Below, piece by piece: positions 12,232-22,524 of a stretch of 64,000 bases of DNA (position 1 is the stretch's first letter; each line of letters starts with the position of its first letter). The notes beneath the pieces are model-generated. The model was not told where the DNA came from. It did not search any database and was given only the letters and a program-made list of their open reading frames with translations. The position numbers and the translations under genes are program-made. The stretch lies in contig OX336388.2 in NCBI GenBank assembly GCA_946902985.2, forward strand, positions 132,992,346 to 133,056,345. The letters are read 5' to 3'. This DNA comes from Meconema thalassinum. Taxonomy: Eukaryota > Arthropoda > Insecta > Orthoptera > Tettigoniidae.

Positions 12232-12529
12232 GGATTTATTCTCTAAGTTCACATTTTTAGTTCACTGTGATGGAGCCGTGTAATGCGGAATAAGACCATC
12301 GTGCTCTCTTGACTATGCACATACAGTATATACAATGACTACATACATGGAGCTTGTATTACAGTCTGTACGTGTGTGTGTGTGTACACATCTGGCAGTA
12401 TTAATATTGTGGGAAATGGAGAATTGAAACCGCTCTTTTGTTATCCCAGTCTATTGGACAACTCCACAAAGTGGAGAGCACTGGTTCGATGTCAGCGGTA
12501 GCCAGATAATTCCGTGGGGGAAAATACCA

Positions 12530-12757
12530 TCTCTACTTAGTATAAAATAAAGTCCCCGATTGTTGGATGTCACGGGTAATTTCGAGAACCACTGGATGGA
12601 TGCGGTTTTCACCATTCTGTAAAGGATATCTCGAGGAAGGTTTCTGTAGAAAATAATTTATTTATGATCAAAGTAAGACAAGCAGTAACGATTTAAGTGA
12701 AAAAGTCGAACAAAGACCTGGCGTCCGTGTGCTTATCAAACTTAAGCTGGGCAAACC

Positions 12758-12804
<47 letters not shown>

Positions 12805-13411
12805 ATGAGTGTAAGAATTCTTCAGCATGAAAAGATCTAAAAAAATAATAATCCACGAGAGCATATCTATATCTTTAATACTACGCCCACTGTAAGTGCT
12901 TTAACGATTTCATTTCTTCCAACAATCTCCATTGAATTAATAAGGCGACAGTTTACGAGCTAGCTAGGGGTGAGCCTATCACCCCAGTTACAGACTAGCT
13001 ATCGGGAGAGCCTATTTCCCCAGACACAGCCAGCAGCAAACTGTCGAGTCGTGTTGAGTTAAGACTCCATAGAAGAGTGGTTGTGTTTGAAGTTTACATG
13101 GAAGTGCAACTCGTCTTTTCTTCATTTCACCTGTGAACCTTTCATTCCGAAAAATGCACAGTCAAGTTAAGATTGGACGGAAGAGGGGATTTGTGTTTCA
13201 TGCACTTCGCCATTCTTAAATTACGTCTGACAAGAATTCGTTGCACATGCATCTCCATGATAATATAATTAATAGTCCCGTCAGTGATTTTAACCCATCA
13301 TGTCGAGACGGAAAACGGATATAAGTCGTAGTTAATTGAAATCGAAAAGAAAGCGCTTATCACGTAATGCATTCATAACTGTTCCCGGGCGAAGCCGGGG
13401 CGGGTTGCTAG
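12530..13411 (+). mobile_element. Probable non-autonomous Helitron
   Basis: The 3' end is clear: a GC-rich hairpin CCCGGGCGAAGCCGGGG, a short spacer, then TTGCTAG followed by host T, as expected for a Helitron CTRR end inserted between A and T. The hairpin core CCGGGCGAAGCCGGG is the same as in the Helitron at 51581-55565. The 5' end is less sure: A|TCTCTACTTAGTATAAAAT at 12530 is proposed, with A|TCTATATCTTTAATAC at 12866 as an alternative. No Rep/helicase is encoded. A (TAA)n run lies inside at about 12760-12801. Confidence 0.55.
12760..12801. repeat. (TAA)n microsatellite
   Basis: About fourteen uninterrupted TAA units. Confidence 0.95.
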
Positions 13412-13878
13412 TTACTAATAAAGTAATATTTCTGTCATTGGTGCAGAAATTATACTATCTCCAGTGTCTACCGCTCTGACATACCTTTGGAAAATATAGT
13501 AATAATAATAATAAGAAGAATAACAAAGAGAAAGTGAAGTACAATATCGAGAGGTTACACAGTATAGCGTCATTGGCAGGCCTTCATATATCATTTTGAG
13601 AAAATCAAGTAGGGTAAACTGTACAGTCATTGGCACTCTGACAGTTATTGGCCCTGCTTGCATTTATTTGATTATACCGGGTGTTACAAAAAGGTACGGC
13701 CAAACTTTCAGGAAACATTCCTCACACACAAAGAAAGAAAATATGATATGTGGACATGTGTCCGGAAACGCTTAATTTCCATGTTAGAGCTCATTTTATT
13801 ACTTCTCTTCAAATCACATTAATCATGGAATGGAAACACACAGCAACAGAACGTACCAGCGTGACTTCAAACACTTTG

Positions 13879-14949
13879 TTACAGGAAATGTTCAAAATGT
13901 CCTCCGTTAGCGAGGATACATGCATCCACCCTCCGTCGCATAGAATCCCTGATGCGCTGATGCAGCCCTGGAGAATGGCGTATTGTATCACAGCCGTCCA
14001 CAATACGAGCACGAAGAGTCTCTACATTTGGTACCGGGGTTGCGTAGACAAGAGCTTTCAAATGCCCCCATAAATGAAAGTCAAGAGGGTTGAGGTCAGG
14101 AGAGCGTGGAGGCCATGGAATTGGTCCGCCTCTACCAATCCATCGGTCACCGAATCTGTTGTTGAGAAGGGTACGAACACTTCGACTGAAATGTGCAGGA
14201 GCTCCATCGTGCATGAACCACATGTTGTGTCGTACTTGTAAAGGCACATGTTCTAGCAGCACAGGTAGAGTATCCCGTATGAAATCATGATAACGTGCTC
14301 CATTGAGCGTAGGTGGAAGAACATGGGGCCCAATCAAGACATCACCAACAATTCCTGCCCAAACGTTCACAGAAAATCTGTGTTGATGACGTGATTGCAC
14401 AATTGCGTGCGGATTCTCGTCAGCCCACACATGTTGATTGTGAAAATTTACAATTTGATCACGTTGGAATGACGCCTCATCCGTAAAGAGAACATTTGCA
14501 CTGAAATGAGGATTGACACATTGTTGGATGAACCATTCGCAGAAGTGTACCCGTGGAGGCCAATCAGCTGCTGATAGTGCGTGCACTCGCTGTACATGGT
14601 ACGGGAACAACAGGTTCTCCCGTAGCACTCTCCATACAGTGACGTGGTCAACGTTACCTTGTACAGCAGCAACTTCTCTGACGCTGACATGAGGGTTATC
14701 GTCAACTGCACGAAGAATTGCCTCGTCCATTGCAGGTGTCCTCGTCGTTCTAGGTCTTCCCCAGTCGCGAGTCATAGGCTGGAATGTTCCGTGCTCGCTA
14801 AGACGCCGATCAATTGCTTCGAACGTCTTCCTGTCGGGACACCTTCGTTCTGGAAATCTGTCTCGATACAAACGTACCGCGCCACGGCTATTGCCTCGTG
14901 CTAATCCATACATCAAATGGGCATCTGCCAACTCCGCATTTGTAAACAT
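13879..14949 (-). CDS. Mariner-type (DDD) transposase
   Basis: A 356-residue protein that cuts and pastes its own element by binding the TIRs. The N-terminal 50 residues (NAELADAHLMYGLARGN, RLYRDRFPERRCPDR) form a helix-turn-helix of the DUF4817 type seen in insect mariner-like proteins. A second HTH lies around residues 75-115 (VSVREVAAVQGNVDHVTVW). The catalytic triad is visible as D157 (LFTDEASF), D248 (FMHDGAPAH) and D285 (PPRSPDLNP). By my count the spacing between the second and third Asp is 36 residues, not the 34 of classical mariner. It ends GGHFEHFL. Length and motifs are complete and there is no frameshift. ATG at 14949 is the first Met of the frame. The gene lies inside matching TIRs, so its own ends are its likely substrate. 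Confidence 0.92.
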   Translation of the reverse strand: MFTNAELADAHLMYGLARGNSRGAVRLYRDRFPERRCPDRKTFEAIDRRLSEHGTFQPMTRDWGRPRTTRTPAMDEAILRAVDDNPHVSVREVAAVQGNVDHVTVWRVLRENLLFPYHVQRVHALSAADWPPRVHFCEWFIQQCVNPHFSANVLFTDEASFQRDQIVNFHNQHVWADENPHAIVQSRHQHRFSVNVWAGIVGDVLIGPHVLPPTLNGARYHDFIRDTLPVLLEHVPLQVRHNMWFMHDGAPAHFSRSVRTLLNNRFGDRWIGRGGPIPWPPRSPDLNPLDFHLWGHLKALVYATPVPNVETLRARIVDGCDTIRHSPGLHQRIRDSMRRRVDACILANGGHFEHFL

Positions 14950-15062
14950 TGCACTGACTGCAAAACCACGTTCGTGATGAACACTAACCAGTTGATGCTA
15001 CGTACTTTTGTGCTTGATGCTCGTACTGTAGAGCAATGAGTCGCATGTCAACACAAGCACTG

Positions 15063-15246
15063 ACGTCAACATTACCTTCCTTCAAATGGGCCAACTGACG
15101 GTGAATCGAGGAAGTACAGTACATACTAACGAAACTAAAATGAGCTCTAACATTACGTCAACATTACCTTCCTTCAAATGGGCCAACTGGCGGTGAATCG
15201 AGGAAGTACAGTACATACTAACGAAACTAAAATGAGCTCTAACATG
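15063..15246. repeat. Tandem duplication, period 92 bp
   Basis: Two near-identical units start ACGTCAACATTACC (15063 and 15155) and run to GAGCTCTAACAT. They differ at only a few bases, for example CTGACGG versus CTGGCGG. The unit spans the inner edge of the right TIR and the transposase leader. Confidence 0.9.
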
Positions 15247-15351
15247 GAAATTAGGCGTTTCCGGACACATGTCCACATAACATATTTTATTTCTTTGTGT
15301 GTGAGGAATGTTTCCTGAAAGTTTGGCCGTACCTTTTTGTAACACCCTGTA

Positions 15352-16117
15352 ATAGTATTTTTACAACAATAACATTGCCACAGAGTGTTTTATATTTCCA
15401 TTCTATTACTCCTTGGCCCCTATACTTCATCTTACTGCCACCAGGAGAACAGTTTAGAAGTGAATGTTGGAACAAGTTGGTGTTGTTCATCACTGCTGGT
15501 ATTTTGTTGATATCTTACAGTTTTGTTCAGGTTACTAGTTTCAAAATTCGATGTTTGGTGTTCAGTATATAAACTGTATTTTAAGGGTAAGTGCGAAAAC
15601 ATGTTGAATACTCCTTAATGTATTTGTTCTGTGTTTATGAAGCACTCTAACCTATAATTATTCTGTGTAATGGGGGTGACAATTACTGTATTAAAAATAA
15701 CGATAAAATGCAGTACTTTGCATCCTGTACCAATAACGGTGATGTTGGTTTTCACAGTCTTGTTCCATGTCTAAAGTCTTGAGCAATGCGTTTCAAGTGG
15801 GAAACAATATTCCTCTATATGTTTGTATTAAAAACAGGAGGCACGCAAAGAAAAGAAAGGTGCCAAGAACTGTCGGATTGCTCACTTAATATTTCATAAC
15901 CGATTTATAATATGTTAAGGCTCTATAATTAGTTTCTTAATATTTACAATCAATATTCATAATGTACAGAACATGAGACAAACAACAGCAGATTTTCCAT
16001 TCAAAATTATTCATTTAATTGCTTAGTGTCCTTAAAGTGCCAATAACTGTACAGTTTACCCTATACGGGGAACTTTCGGAAAAAGTGTAAGTAAGATAAA
16101 ATTGAAACTGTATATCA
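15352..16117. other. No recognised feature
   Basis: AT-rich spacer without coding signal. Confidence 0.35.
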
Positions 16118-17060
16118 CAGGTATCCTCCTTTAAATACCTTGGAGAAACGATTCTACCATCAGTATTGGACAGTTTGGCCAACACGGAAAGAACCTTAAG
16201 ACTCCAAAGGGCATTCAGACAAACGTGGAATCACTACAATAAAAGAGTATTTATTTTATCTATTTAGTCTATGGCTTTTAGTGCCGGGAGGACATGTTCG
16301 GCTCACCAGAGGCTGCAGCTCCTTCATGCGGACACCCACGGGGTGAGCTACAAGTTCCGTTCAATTTAAGGAATTCCCAACTTTCACTACCAGATGTTAC
16401 CGACATCTAGTGATAAACGTTGGAACTTTGATAGAGCATTTCAACGAAATCTAACCTAGACATTTAGCTTCACAAAAGTTTATTTAGTGGAAGGATCTTT
16501 TACATGTCATAAATTTATGACGTGGGACCGCCGGCTTTACTTCCCCTCCAAAGAAAGGCCTACTGAATTATTTTATCGCTCTTAAAAAATCTGACGGCTT
16601 CGGCCAGGTTTGGACCCGCAATCTTGGGCACAGCAGTTCAGCATGCTACCAACTACGCCACCGAAGAATAAACGATTGGTGTCACGTAATGCAAAATTGA
16701 AGCATTACAAAACCGCATATCTTTAAGAGGTCATTCAAAAATTGCAGACATTGAAAAGCAAGAACGCAATATTCTTAGAAAAATATTCGGTCCTACACAA
16801 GAAAATGGAATTTCGATCAAGAGACGAACTGCAAACCTCATTAGCCTCCCAGACAGTATCACAAACACTGAACGCAGGAGATGGTTAACCTTTTTTTGGG
16901 CACATATTTAAGATGGACAACAATAGATTAACAAAAAGATTATTCAATATAATTAATACAAACAATTCGAGGATAAATTGTGTGGAGGAAACGGTGATGA
17001 GATGAACATCGGAGAGAACATGATGAAAAAAAGATACAGTCAGTCTGAGAGACTAGACTT
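16118..17060 (+). pseudogene. LINE C-terminal remnant (clade B), split by a SINE
   Basis: The frame SFKYLGETI…RTLRLQRAFRQTWNHYN leads to about 16243. After a SINE (16244-16672) it resumes as KRLVSRNAKLKHYKTA, and later as FGHIFKMDNNRLTKRLFNI. The join restores alignment with the LINE at 60.3-61.2 kb (TWSTYKRKCLSIATKLKHYKT), so the SINE landed inside a codon run. Several stops and shifts follow 16720. This is the region after the RT palm in RTE/CR1-like LINEs. The palm box itself is missing upstream. Related remnants lie at 51.2-51.6, 60.3-61.2 and 62.8-63.1 kb. Confidence 0.7.
16244..16672 (-). mobile_element. SINE family 1, tail B (copy c)
   Basis: The head is at right (minus-strand TTCGGTGGCGTAGTTGGTAG, then GGGTCCAAACCTGGCC). 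The left end has tail B, which on the plus strand contains GCCGGGAGGACATGTTCGG and TGCGGACACCCACGGGG. It is flanked by AATAAA-containing sequence on both sides (16238-16243 and 16667-16672), a short probable duplication, and interrupts a LINE reading frame. Confidence 0.8.
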
Positions 17061-17183
17061 TATATCATTTCAAATGACGCATGCTACAAATACTACACAT
17101 GTTAGAAAGGCTCAGGAGGGCTTTCAACAGACTCCATTACCCATTAACTTAGGCTTCCCGCGTGGGCATTATTTAACGGTCAC

Positions 17184-17512
17184 CCTGAATTTGAGTCTGA
17201 CATCTTTTACAACTCTTCAAGGGTCACCCATTATTTGAATCTGATATCTTGCAAACCTCTTTGAGGGTCACCCTGTATTTGAATTGAATCTAACATACTG
17301 TACACCTCGTTAAGTGTCACCCTGTATTTTGCACTGACATCCTGCACACCTCTTTAGGAGGCACCCTGTATGCTTATCTGGCATCTTGTATATCTCTTTA
17401 TAAGTCACCCTGTATTCTTGTGTGACATCTTGTACACCTCTTTAGGAGTCACCCTGTATTATTATCTGACGTCTTGTATATCTCTTTAGGAGTCACCCTG
17501 TATTCCTGTCTG
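17184..17512. repeat. Minisatellite with CACCCTGTAT in each unit
   Basis: About seven degenerate units of 43-46 bp follow the pattern TCTGACATCTTGTACACCTC then TTTAGGAGTCACCCTGTAT. The motif CACCCTGTA is the complement of TACAGGGTG, the terminal motif of many Tc1/mariner elements, including the one ending at 15349. Confidence 0.85.
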
Positions 17513-17520
17513 ACGTCACG

Positions 17521-17712
17521 CGCTCGCCGTCTCCGTATCGCATAACGCCAGACCCCAGGAGTACGCTCAGACTCGGTGCATATGCACTGAACATCATGAT
17601 GACGTCATACACGCCGTAACCGTATCGCATAACGCCAGACCCCAGGAGTACGCTCAGACTCGGTGCATATGCACTGAACAACATGATGACGTCATACACG
17701 CCGTAACCGTAA
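17521..17712. repeat. Tandem duplication, period about 88 bp, with TGACGTCA sites
   Basis: Two nearly identical units contain CGCATAACGCCAGACCCCAG, CGGTGCATATGCACTGAAC and GATGACGTCATACACGCCG. The start of a third unit follows. Each unit carries a perfect TGACGTCA palindrome and a TGCATATGCA palindrome. A related CAGACCCCAG stretch occurs inverted at 61.5 kb. Confidence 0.9.
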
Positions 17713-17947
17713 CGCATAACGGTAGACGAAGTCGACAAGATCATTTGAAATGATAAAACCGATAAATATTCAGATCCTCAATAAATAAACACACATATTT
17801 AGGGTAAAATCTATCAGTAGGAATGTTACAAGATGGACAGAAGAACGCAAGAAGAAACACAGTGAGTTCATGAAGAGAGATTGGGAGAAGTAGGAGAAGG
17901 AAAAATTCATCAAGCCAATAAACAAATTCCAACGCGCTCTATCAATT

Positions 17948-17954
17948 GGCATAA

Positions 17955-18000
<46 letters not shown>

Positions 18001-18001
18001 A
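17948..18001. repeat. (GAAA)n microsatellite
   Basis: About 13 GAAA units, nearly perfect. Confidence 0.95.
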
Positions 18002-18023
18002 GGAAAGAATATAATTAATTATC

Positions 18024-18032
<9 letters not shown>

Positions 18033-18093
<61 letters not shown>

Positions 18094-18466
18094 TCGTATG
18101 GCCTCGGGTGCCTGGTGCAAGCTTTGCTATTTGACACCCAGAGGGTAGCTTGCATGTCGAATTTCGTAGTTCCTTGACTATGAAAGTCAAGGAGGTTAGA
18201 TGTTAGATATCTAATCTCCTTGAACACAATAGCGCTTTCTAGTAGAGAAATGAGGAACTTTGTGCTGGCGGAAACTCCCGAGATTAATTTTGCCATTATG
18301 AACTCGGCCTACTGAATTCAAATGGGTTCTTTGACATGCCAATATCGTATGACATGCGTATCGTATTTTTGCCGCCTTTCAAAAATCACTTACCACGGTC
18401 AGGGGCGAACCTGCAATCTTGGGGTTAGTAGACCGACACGCTATCCACTCACCCACCGTGGCAAGC
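18033..18466 (-). mobile_element. tRNA-derived SINE (GGGTGAGTGGATAGC head), copy 2
   Basis: Same family as 8846-9227, with head at right (CCACGGTGGGTGAGTGGATA; GCAGGTTCGCCCCTGAC). It has a long (ATT)n 3' tail, seen as (TAA)n at 18033-18091 on the plus strand. A 14-bp direct repeat TTATCAATAATAAT flanks it (18019-18032 and 18467-18480). The tail may partly overlap the duplication. Confidence 0.85.
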
Positions 18467-18523
18467 TTATCAATAATAATCTATAAAAATGATGCCCACT
18501 TTTCAATACAAATATCTTTTATA

Positions 18524-18679
18524 CAGGTGCGGCAGAAATAACTGACGAATTTCAAACGTAAATAACACAGCAACGCAACACGATATTCACAAATTTATTG
18601 CGCAGTTTAAAAGAGCAATGTTTGCCATTTTTAGCCTATTTTCAATTTTGAAAAAATAGGCTTATGAGATCACCTTTTG

Positions 18680-18718
<39 letters not shown>

Positions 18719-20279
18719 GTGTGTGTGTGTGAGGTGTGTGTGTGTGTCCCCCTAATAAAATCTAAACGGCTGGAGCGATTTCAATGAAACTCGGTAAGTT
18801 CATAGCACAACACCCGGCGACCTCGACCGTGCCCTTCAAATCTTGTTACGTCTCACCAATCCAACATGGCGGCTGAGCGAAATATTTCACTAGCATTCAA
18901 TATCTCCGAAACTATTACCGATATCGCCCTTAAATTGTGTACGGTGATAAAGGGCACTACTAGAAGTTCTCCTATGAGACTTTTAAAAACCTGGTGACTA
19001 CAAAACCAACATGGCGGCCAAGCGAAGTTGAGACTTTTAAATACACTTTTCTCGCGATTTAACTATCCAAACGTAATGAAACTTGGTACAGCAAATGTTT
19101 ATACACATTGTAATGCACTGAAGTCTAATTTAGTTCAATTGTTTACATAACCTCAAAATGGCGGTTGTGCGAAATATTTCACTGACATTCTATATCTCCG
19201 AAACTATTACAGATATCACCCTGCAATTTTGTACGTTGATAAAGGGTACTGATACAAATTTACCTATGTATATTTCATAAGCCTGTAAAGTACAAAACAA
19301 ACATGGCGACCAAGCGAATTTGAAATATTTTAATAGAATTTTCTCGTGATTTAACTCTCTGAGCGCAGTGAAATGTGGCACAGTAAATTATTTTGCAGAT
19401 TGTAATGCACTGCCATCTAATTTAATTCAATTGTTTACATAACCCCAAGATGGTGGCTGTGCGAAATTTTAAAATTAAGTTTTTATTTCTTATGTCGTAA
19501 TCATGCGATCGAAGTGAAAGTTTGAATAATGAACCTAGGCAATAACTCTATGGCCTATACATATAACAATCCTAAATGGCGAGCTTCCGAAATATTTAGA
19601 CGGTTCTCAATATCTATGAATCTTTTACAGCAACCAAACTGTATGAACATATGTTCACCTATAGAACTTTCAGTAACCTGGTGAGCACAAATCCAACATG
19701 GCGGCGACGCGAAGTTTAAATATTTAAATGGACGTTTCCCGCGAATTAACTATCCGAGTGCCATGAAACGTTGCACGTTAAATGCTTATACAAATGTTGA
19801 TCCACTGGCATCTAATTTATTTCAATTGTTTGCATAATCACAACATGGCTGCTGTGCGTAATTTTCGAATCTCGTTTTTACTTCTTGTGTTCTAATCATG
19901 CGATTGCAGTTTGAATACCACACGTACACAGTAATCTTAATGTAATAGTACAAAGATAAATATCCAACCTGGCGACCATCTGAAATATTTAGACGGTTCT
20001 CAATATCTACGAATCTGTTACAGCAATTAAACTGAAATTTTGTATGTTGATAGAGACAATTAACATGAGCAGGATATATGAAAATAGGCTGTATAGTTCT
20101 TCACGGAACTACTTGTTGTTACATAGATTGGAGCGGCAGATCTAACACCTAGTGTGTATGTGTATATGATACAAATGGCAAACATTGCTCTTTTAAACTG
20201 CGCAATAAATTTGTGAATATCGTGTTGCGTTGCTGTATTATTTACGTTTGAAATTCGTCAGTTATTTTTGCCGCACCTG
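18524..20279. mobile_element. Non-autonomous DNA transposon with 107-bp TIRs, TA-flanked
   Basis: The left arm 18524-18630 and right arm 20173-20279 are inverted repeats of about 107 bp starting CAGGTGCGGCA, with only two or three differences. TA lies outside each end (18522-18523 and 20280-20281), as in Tc1/mariner insertions. Between the arms sit a HINE copy and about 55 bp of original interior (20119-20172). Without the HINE the element would be a foldback-like MITE of roughly 270 bp. No transposase is present. Confidence 0.85.
18631..20118 (+). mobile_element. HINE-like copy 2, subfamily 2, inside the long-TIR element
   Basis: It starts T|TAGCCTATTTTC with a hairpin AGCCTATTTTCAATTTTG…AAAATAGGCT. 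TATGAGATC, a (GT)n run at 18685-18731 and the block TCTAAACGGCTGGAGCGATT follow, then degenerate modules with AACATGGCGGC. It ends GAAAATAGGCTGTATAGTTC, hairpin TTCTTCACGGAA and CTACTTGTTGTT. The ends match the other HINEs but the interior modules differ, defining a second subfamily shared with 56926-58091. Confidence 0.6.
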
Positions 20280-20306
20280 TACTATCACTCCACTTTTACT
20301 CCTAGG

Positions 20307-20346
20307 TTGATACATGTTTCGGCTATGATTAGCCTTCATCAGTCAA
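20307..20346 (-). ncRNA. Candidate minimal type I hammerhead ribozyme
   Basis: Minus strand: TTGA (stem I), CTGATGA (core), A, GGCTA-ATCA-TAGCC (stem II), GAA (core), AC-AT-GT (two-base-pair stem III), A (cleavage position), TCAA (stem I return). Arm complementarities and core order fit a self-cleaving hammerhead of the kind carried by Penelope-like retroelements and retrozymes. The anomaly is one extra A between CTGATGA and stem II. Beyond stem I, an internal loop followed by UC/GA pairing is possible. No Penelope RT is seen nearby. It is a motif call only. Confidence 0.4.
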
Positions 20347-20349
20347 TTA

Positions 20350-20660
20350 GCAGCACACATACACTCCATCATATTCGATCTTAAAATATACTAACACTTG
20401 TTTTGTTTTAAAAATATTGTACATGTCAACTGGCGTCAATGCCATAAAAACAGAAATACAATTCTTAAAGATAATCTTGAATTCACGGGTCACCCTTTGT
20501 CGATACTATATTTACAATCAAGTTGATAAAATATTTTAATTTTCTTTCCAATCTTCCGTGACGCATCCCATTGGAAAAACCCGCCTGAATATCCCACTTC
20601 ATCGCTTGCCTAGATTGTGTGGAATCTTTTATACGTCTGTTCTTCTAAAAGTAGTAAATA
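20350..20660. other. Unclassified sequence downstream of the hammerhead-like motif
   Basis: About 300 bp, AT-rich, with no ORF. It may be the rest of a Penelope-like or retrozyme terminal repeat. Confidence 0.25.
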
Positions 20661-22093
20661 ACAAGAAGTTCCGTGACGAACTAAAGAGCCTACTTTTCTT
20701 AAAATGTAAGATTCATGCCAATGATTAATCTATATGGATCTATCTAGAATAATGAAGAAACTAAGTTGGTAATATTGAAATTTCTAATTAGTTCGAAATA
20801 CTGTATACCTGGCATAATGTAGCCTAATAGAGCACTGCAGTTGGGAGCCCTGGTGACTGAATATATTCTTAGTTCCATCTCTTAGGGAACAGAATAAAAA
20901 AAATTGGTTGAAGTCCAATGGATAGCATGGGCGTCACATGCAGTTAAACATTGGATCAAACAGCGCGCGTAAAATCATGTTGGCAACAATGTCATGCATG
21001 TTTTGATGAGAAATAATCTGAAATAATATGATCTATTGTTGTACCAATTTTGAATGAAATCCATTAGTTAGTATAGAATTTACATGCATTTTTAAATTGG
21101 ACCTATCAGCAGACTTAGAATCATATTGGCAGCACTGACGTATATTAGTTACTCCAAATTAATCTAGAATGCCAGGTACTAAACGTGTGCAAAGTTTAGA
21201 GCTATTGGCTTGCATACTTTCTGATATATTGATATTAGGGCAACAAAAATAGAGACAGCATTTATTAACAGTTGGCAGCCCTGGTTGCTCTTAAGAATAC
21301 GCATAGTCACATATGTTATGGTACACATAGCACATACGAAATGTGGTTGAAATCCAAATGATAGTATAGAAGTTACATGTATTTAAAGTTGGACCTCTTA
21401 GCAGGCATAGAATCATGTTGGTAGCACTGACGTAAATAAGTTACTCCAAATTAATATAGAATGTTAGGTACTATACGTGTGCATAGTTAAAAGCTGTCAG
21501 CTTGCATACTTTCTGATATATTGGTATTTGGATAAAATAAATCGAGATCATTTATTAACAGTTGGCAGCCCTGTTGGCTCTTATGAATACGCTCAGTCAT
21601 ATCTGTTTATGTACACAAAGCACATACGAGATTTGGTTGAATTCCAATTGATAGTGTAGAAGTTATATGCATTTAAAAATTGGACCTATCACTAGGCTTA
21701 TAATAATTTTGGCAAAACTGCGATGTATGGCCTCCTGGAAATTAAACTGAAATATTATTATCTATACGTGTGCCAATTTTGGAATAGCTCCCATTCATAC
21801 CTTCCATGATATCCAACATGGAGCTCAAATTTCAATTTTGATTTCAGCAGTTGGTAGCACTGACATCATTTTCAAATACGGCTTTGAAATATTCAGGTAT
21901 AGATCTTTACTCCTACCAAATTTTGTTTCGATTGCTGCTGCCGTTTAGGAGTTGATAGGGAGGGGGGACACACACACACACACACAGCCAGATAGACAGA
22001 CAGAAGGACAGGCAGACAGACACACATTTGCCCGGATCAATCTCATAAGTATACTTTTTCCTCATTTTTGCGAAGTTTGAAAAGTAGGCTAAT
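20661..22093 (-). mobile_element. HINE-like copy 3
   Basis: Same ends as copy 1 (AACAAGAAGTTCCGTGACG at left; GAAAAGTAGGCTAA at right) and the same subfamily 1 modules. Compared with copy 1 it lacks one pair of modules, giving 1,433 versus 2,023 bp. It carries a (CA/CAGA)n run at about 21967-22020. Confidence 0.65.
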
Positions 22094-22524
22094 ACATTTG
22101 TATTGAAAAGTGCACAATATCTTTATAGATCATGAAATCAATACGGGAAAATTAAGTAATGATGCCAAGGTCATGGACATACATAAATAATTATATTTAA
22201 TACATGGCCATACATGAAACAATCACAAATATACAAATCGCATGGATTTGATATAGTACTTAACTAACACAGAATTCCGTTAGCGAGGGTTGTCTGCTTT
22301 TGCATTTCATCGCGTGATATCTATCACAGTGGTCGTCACGGAGTTTACATACATTGGCACAGTTCACCTGGTTCATGTTAGGTGTTTCTTTGGCAGATTT
22401 TATAATGGAACCCAATAAATTAATAATGTTGTCATTGGGGGCGAATGTCATATATTCGGAACAACAGGCAAGTTCTTCACGCATCGTTGTAATATCGGAT
22501 CAAAGAATATTTGTGTTTGTACTT
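22094..22524. other. No recognised feature
   Basis: No coding similarity was recognised until LINE RT sequence begins near 22525. Confidence 0.35.

Larger units (their letters stand above)
13677..15349 (-). mobile_element. Complete mariner-type transposon with 122-bp terminal inverted repeats
   Basis: The ends begin CMGGGTGTTACAAAAAGGTA and are inverted repeats of about 122 bp (13677-13798 and 15228-15349) with four mismatches seen by eye. TA flanks each end (13675-13676 and 15350-15351). The 1,673-bp element holds one intact transposase gene on the minus strand. The intact ORF and near-identical TIRs suggest a recent and possibly still competent copy. A 92-bp tandem duplication lies between the right TIR and the gene start. 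Confidence 0.92.

Noticed and set aside
17066..17756. Transposon bounded by ATCATTTCAAATGA-type inverted repeats
   Set aside because: The motif is itself a palindrome, so any two copies look inverted; no target-site duplication was seen.
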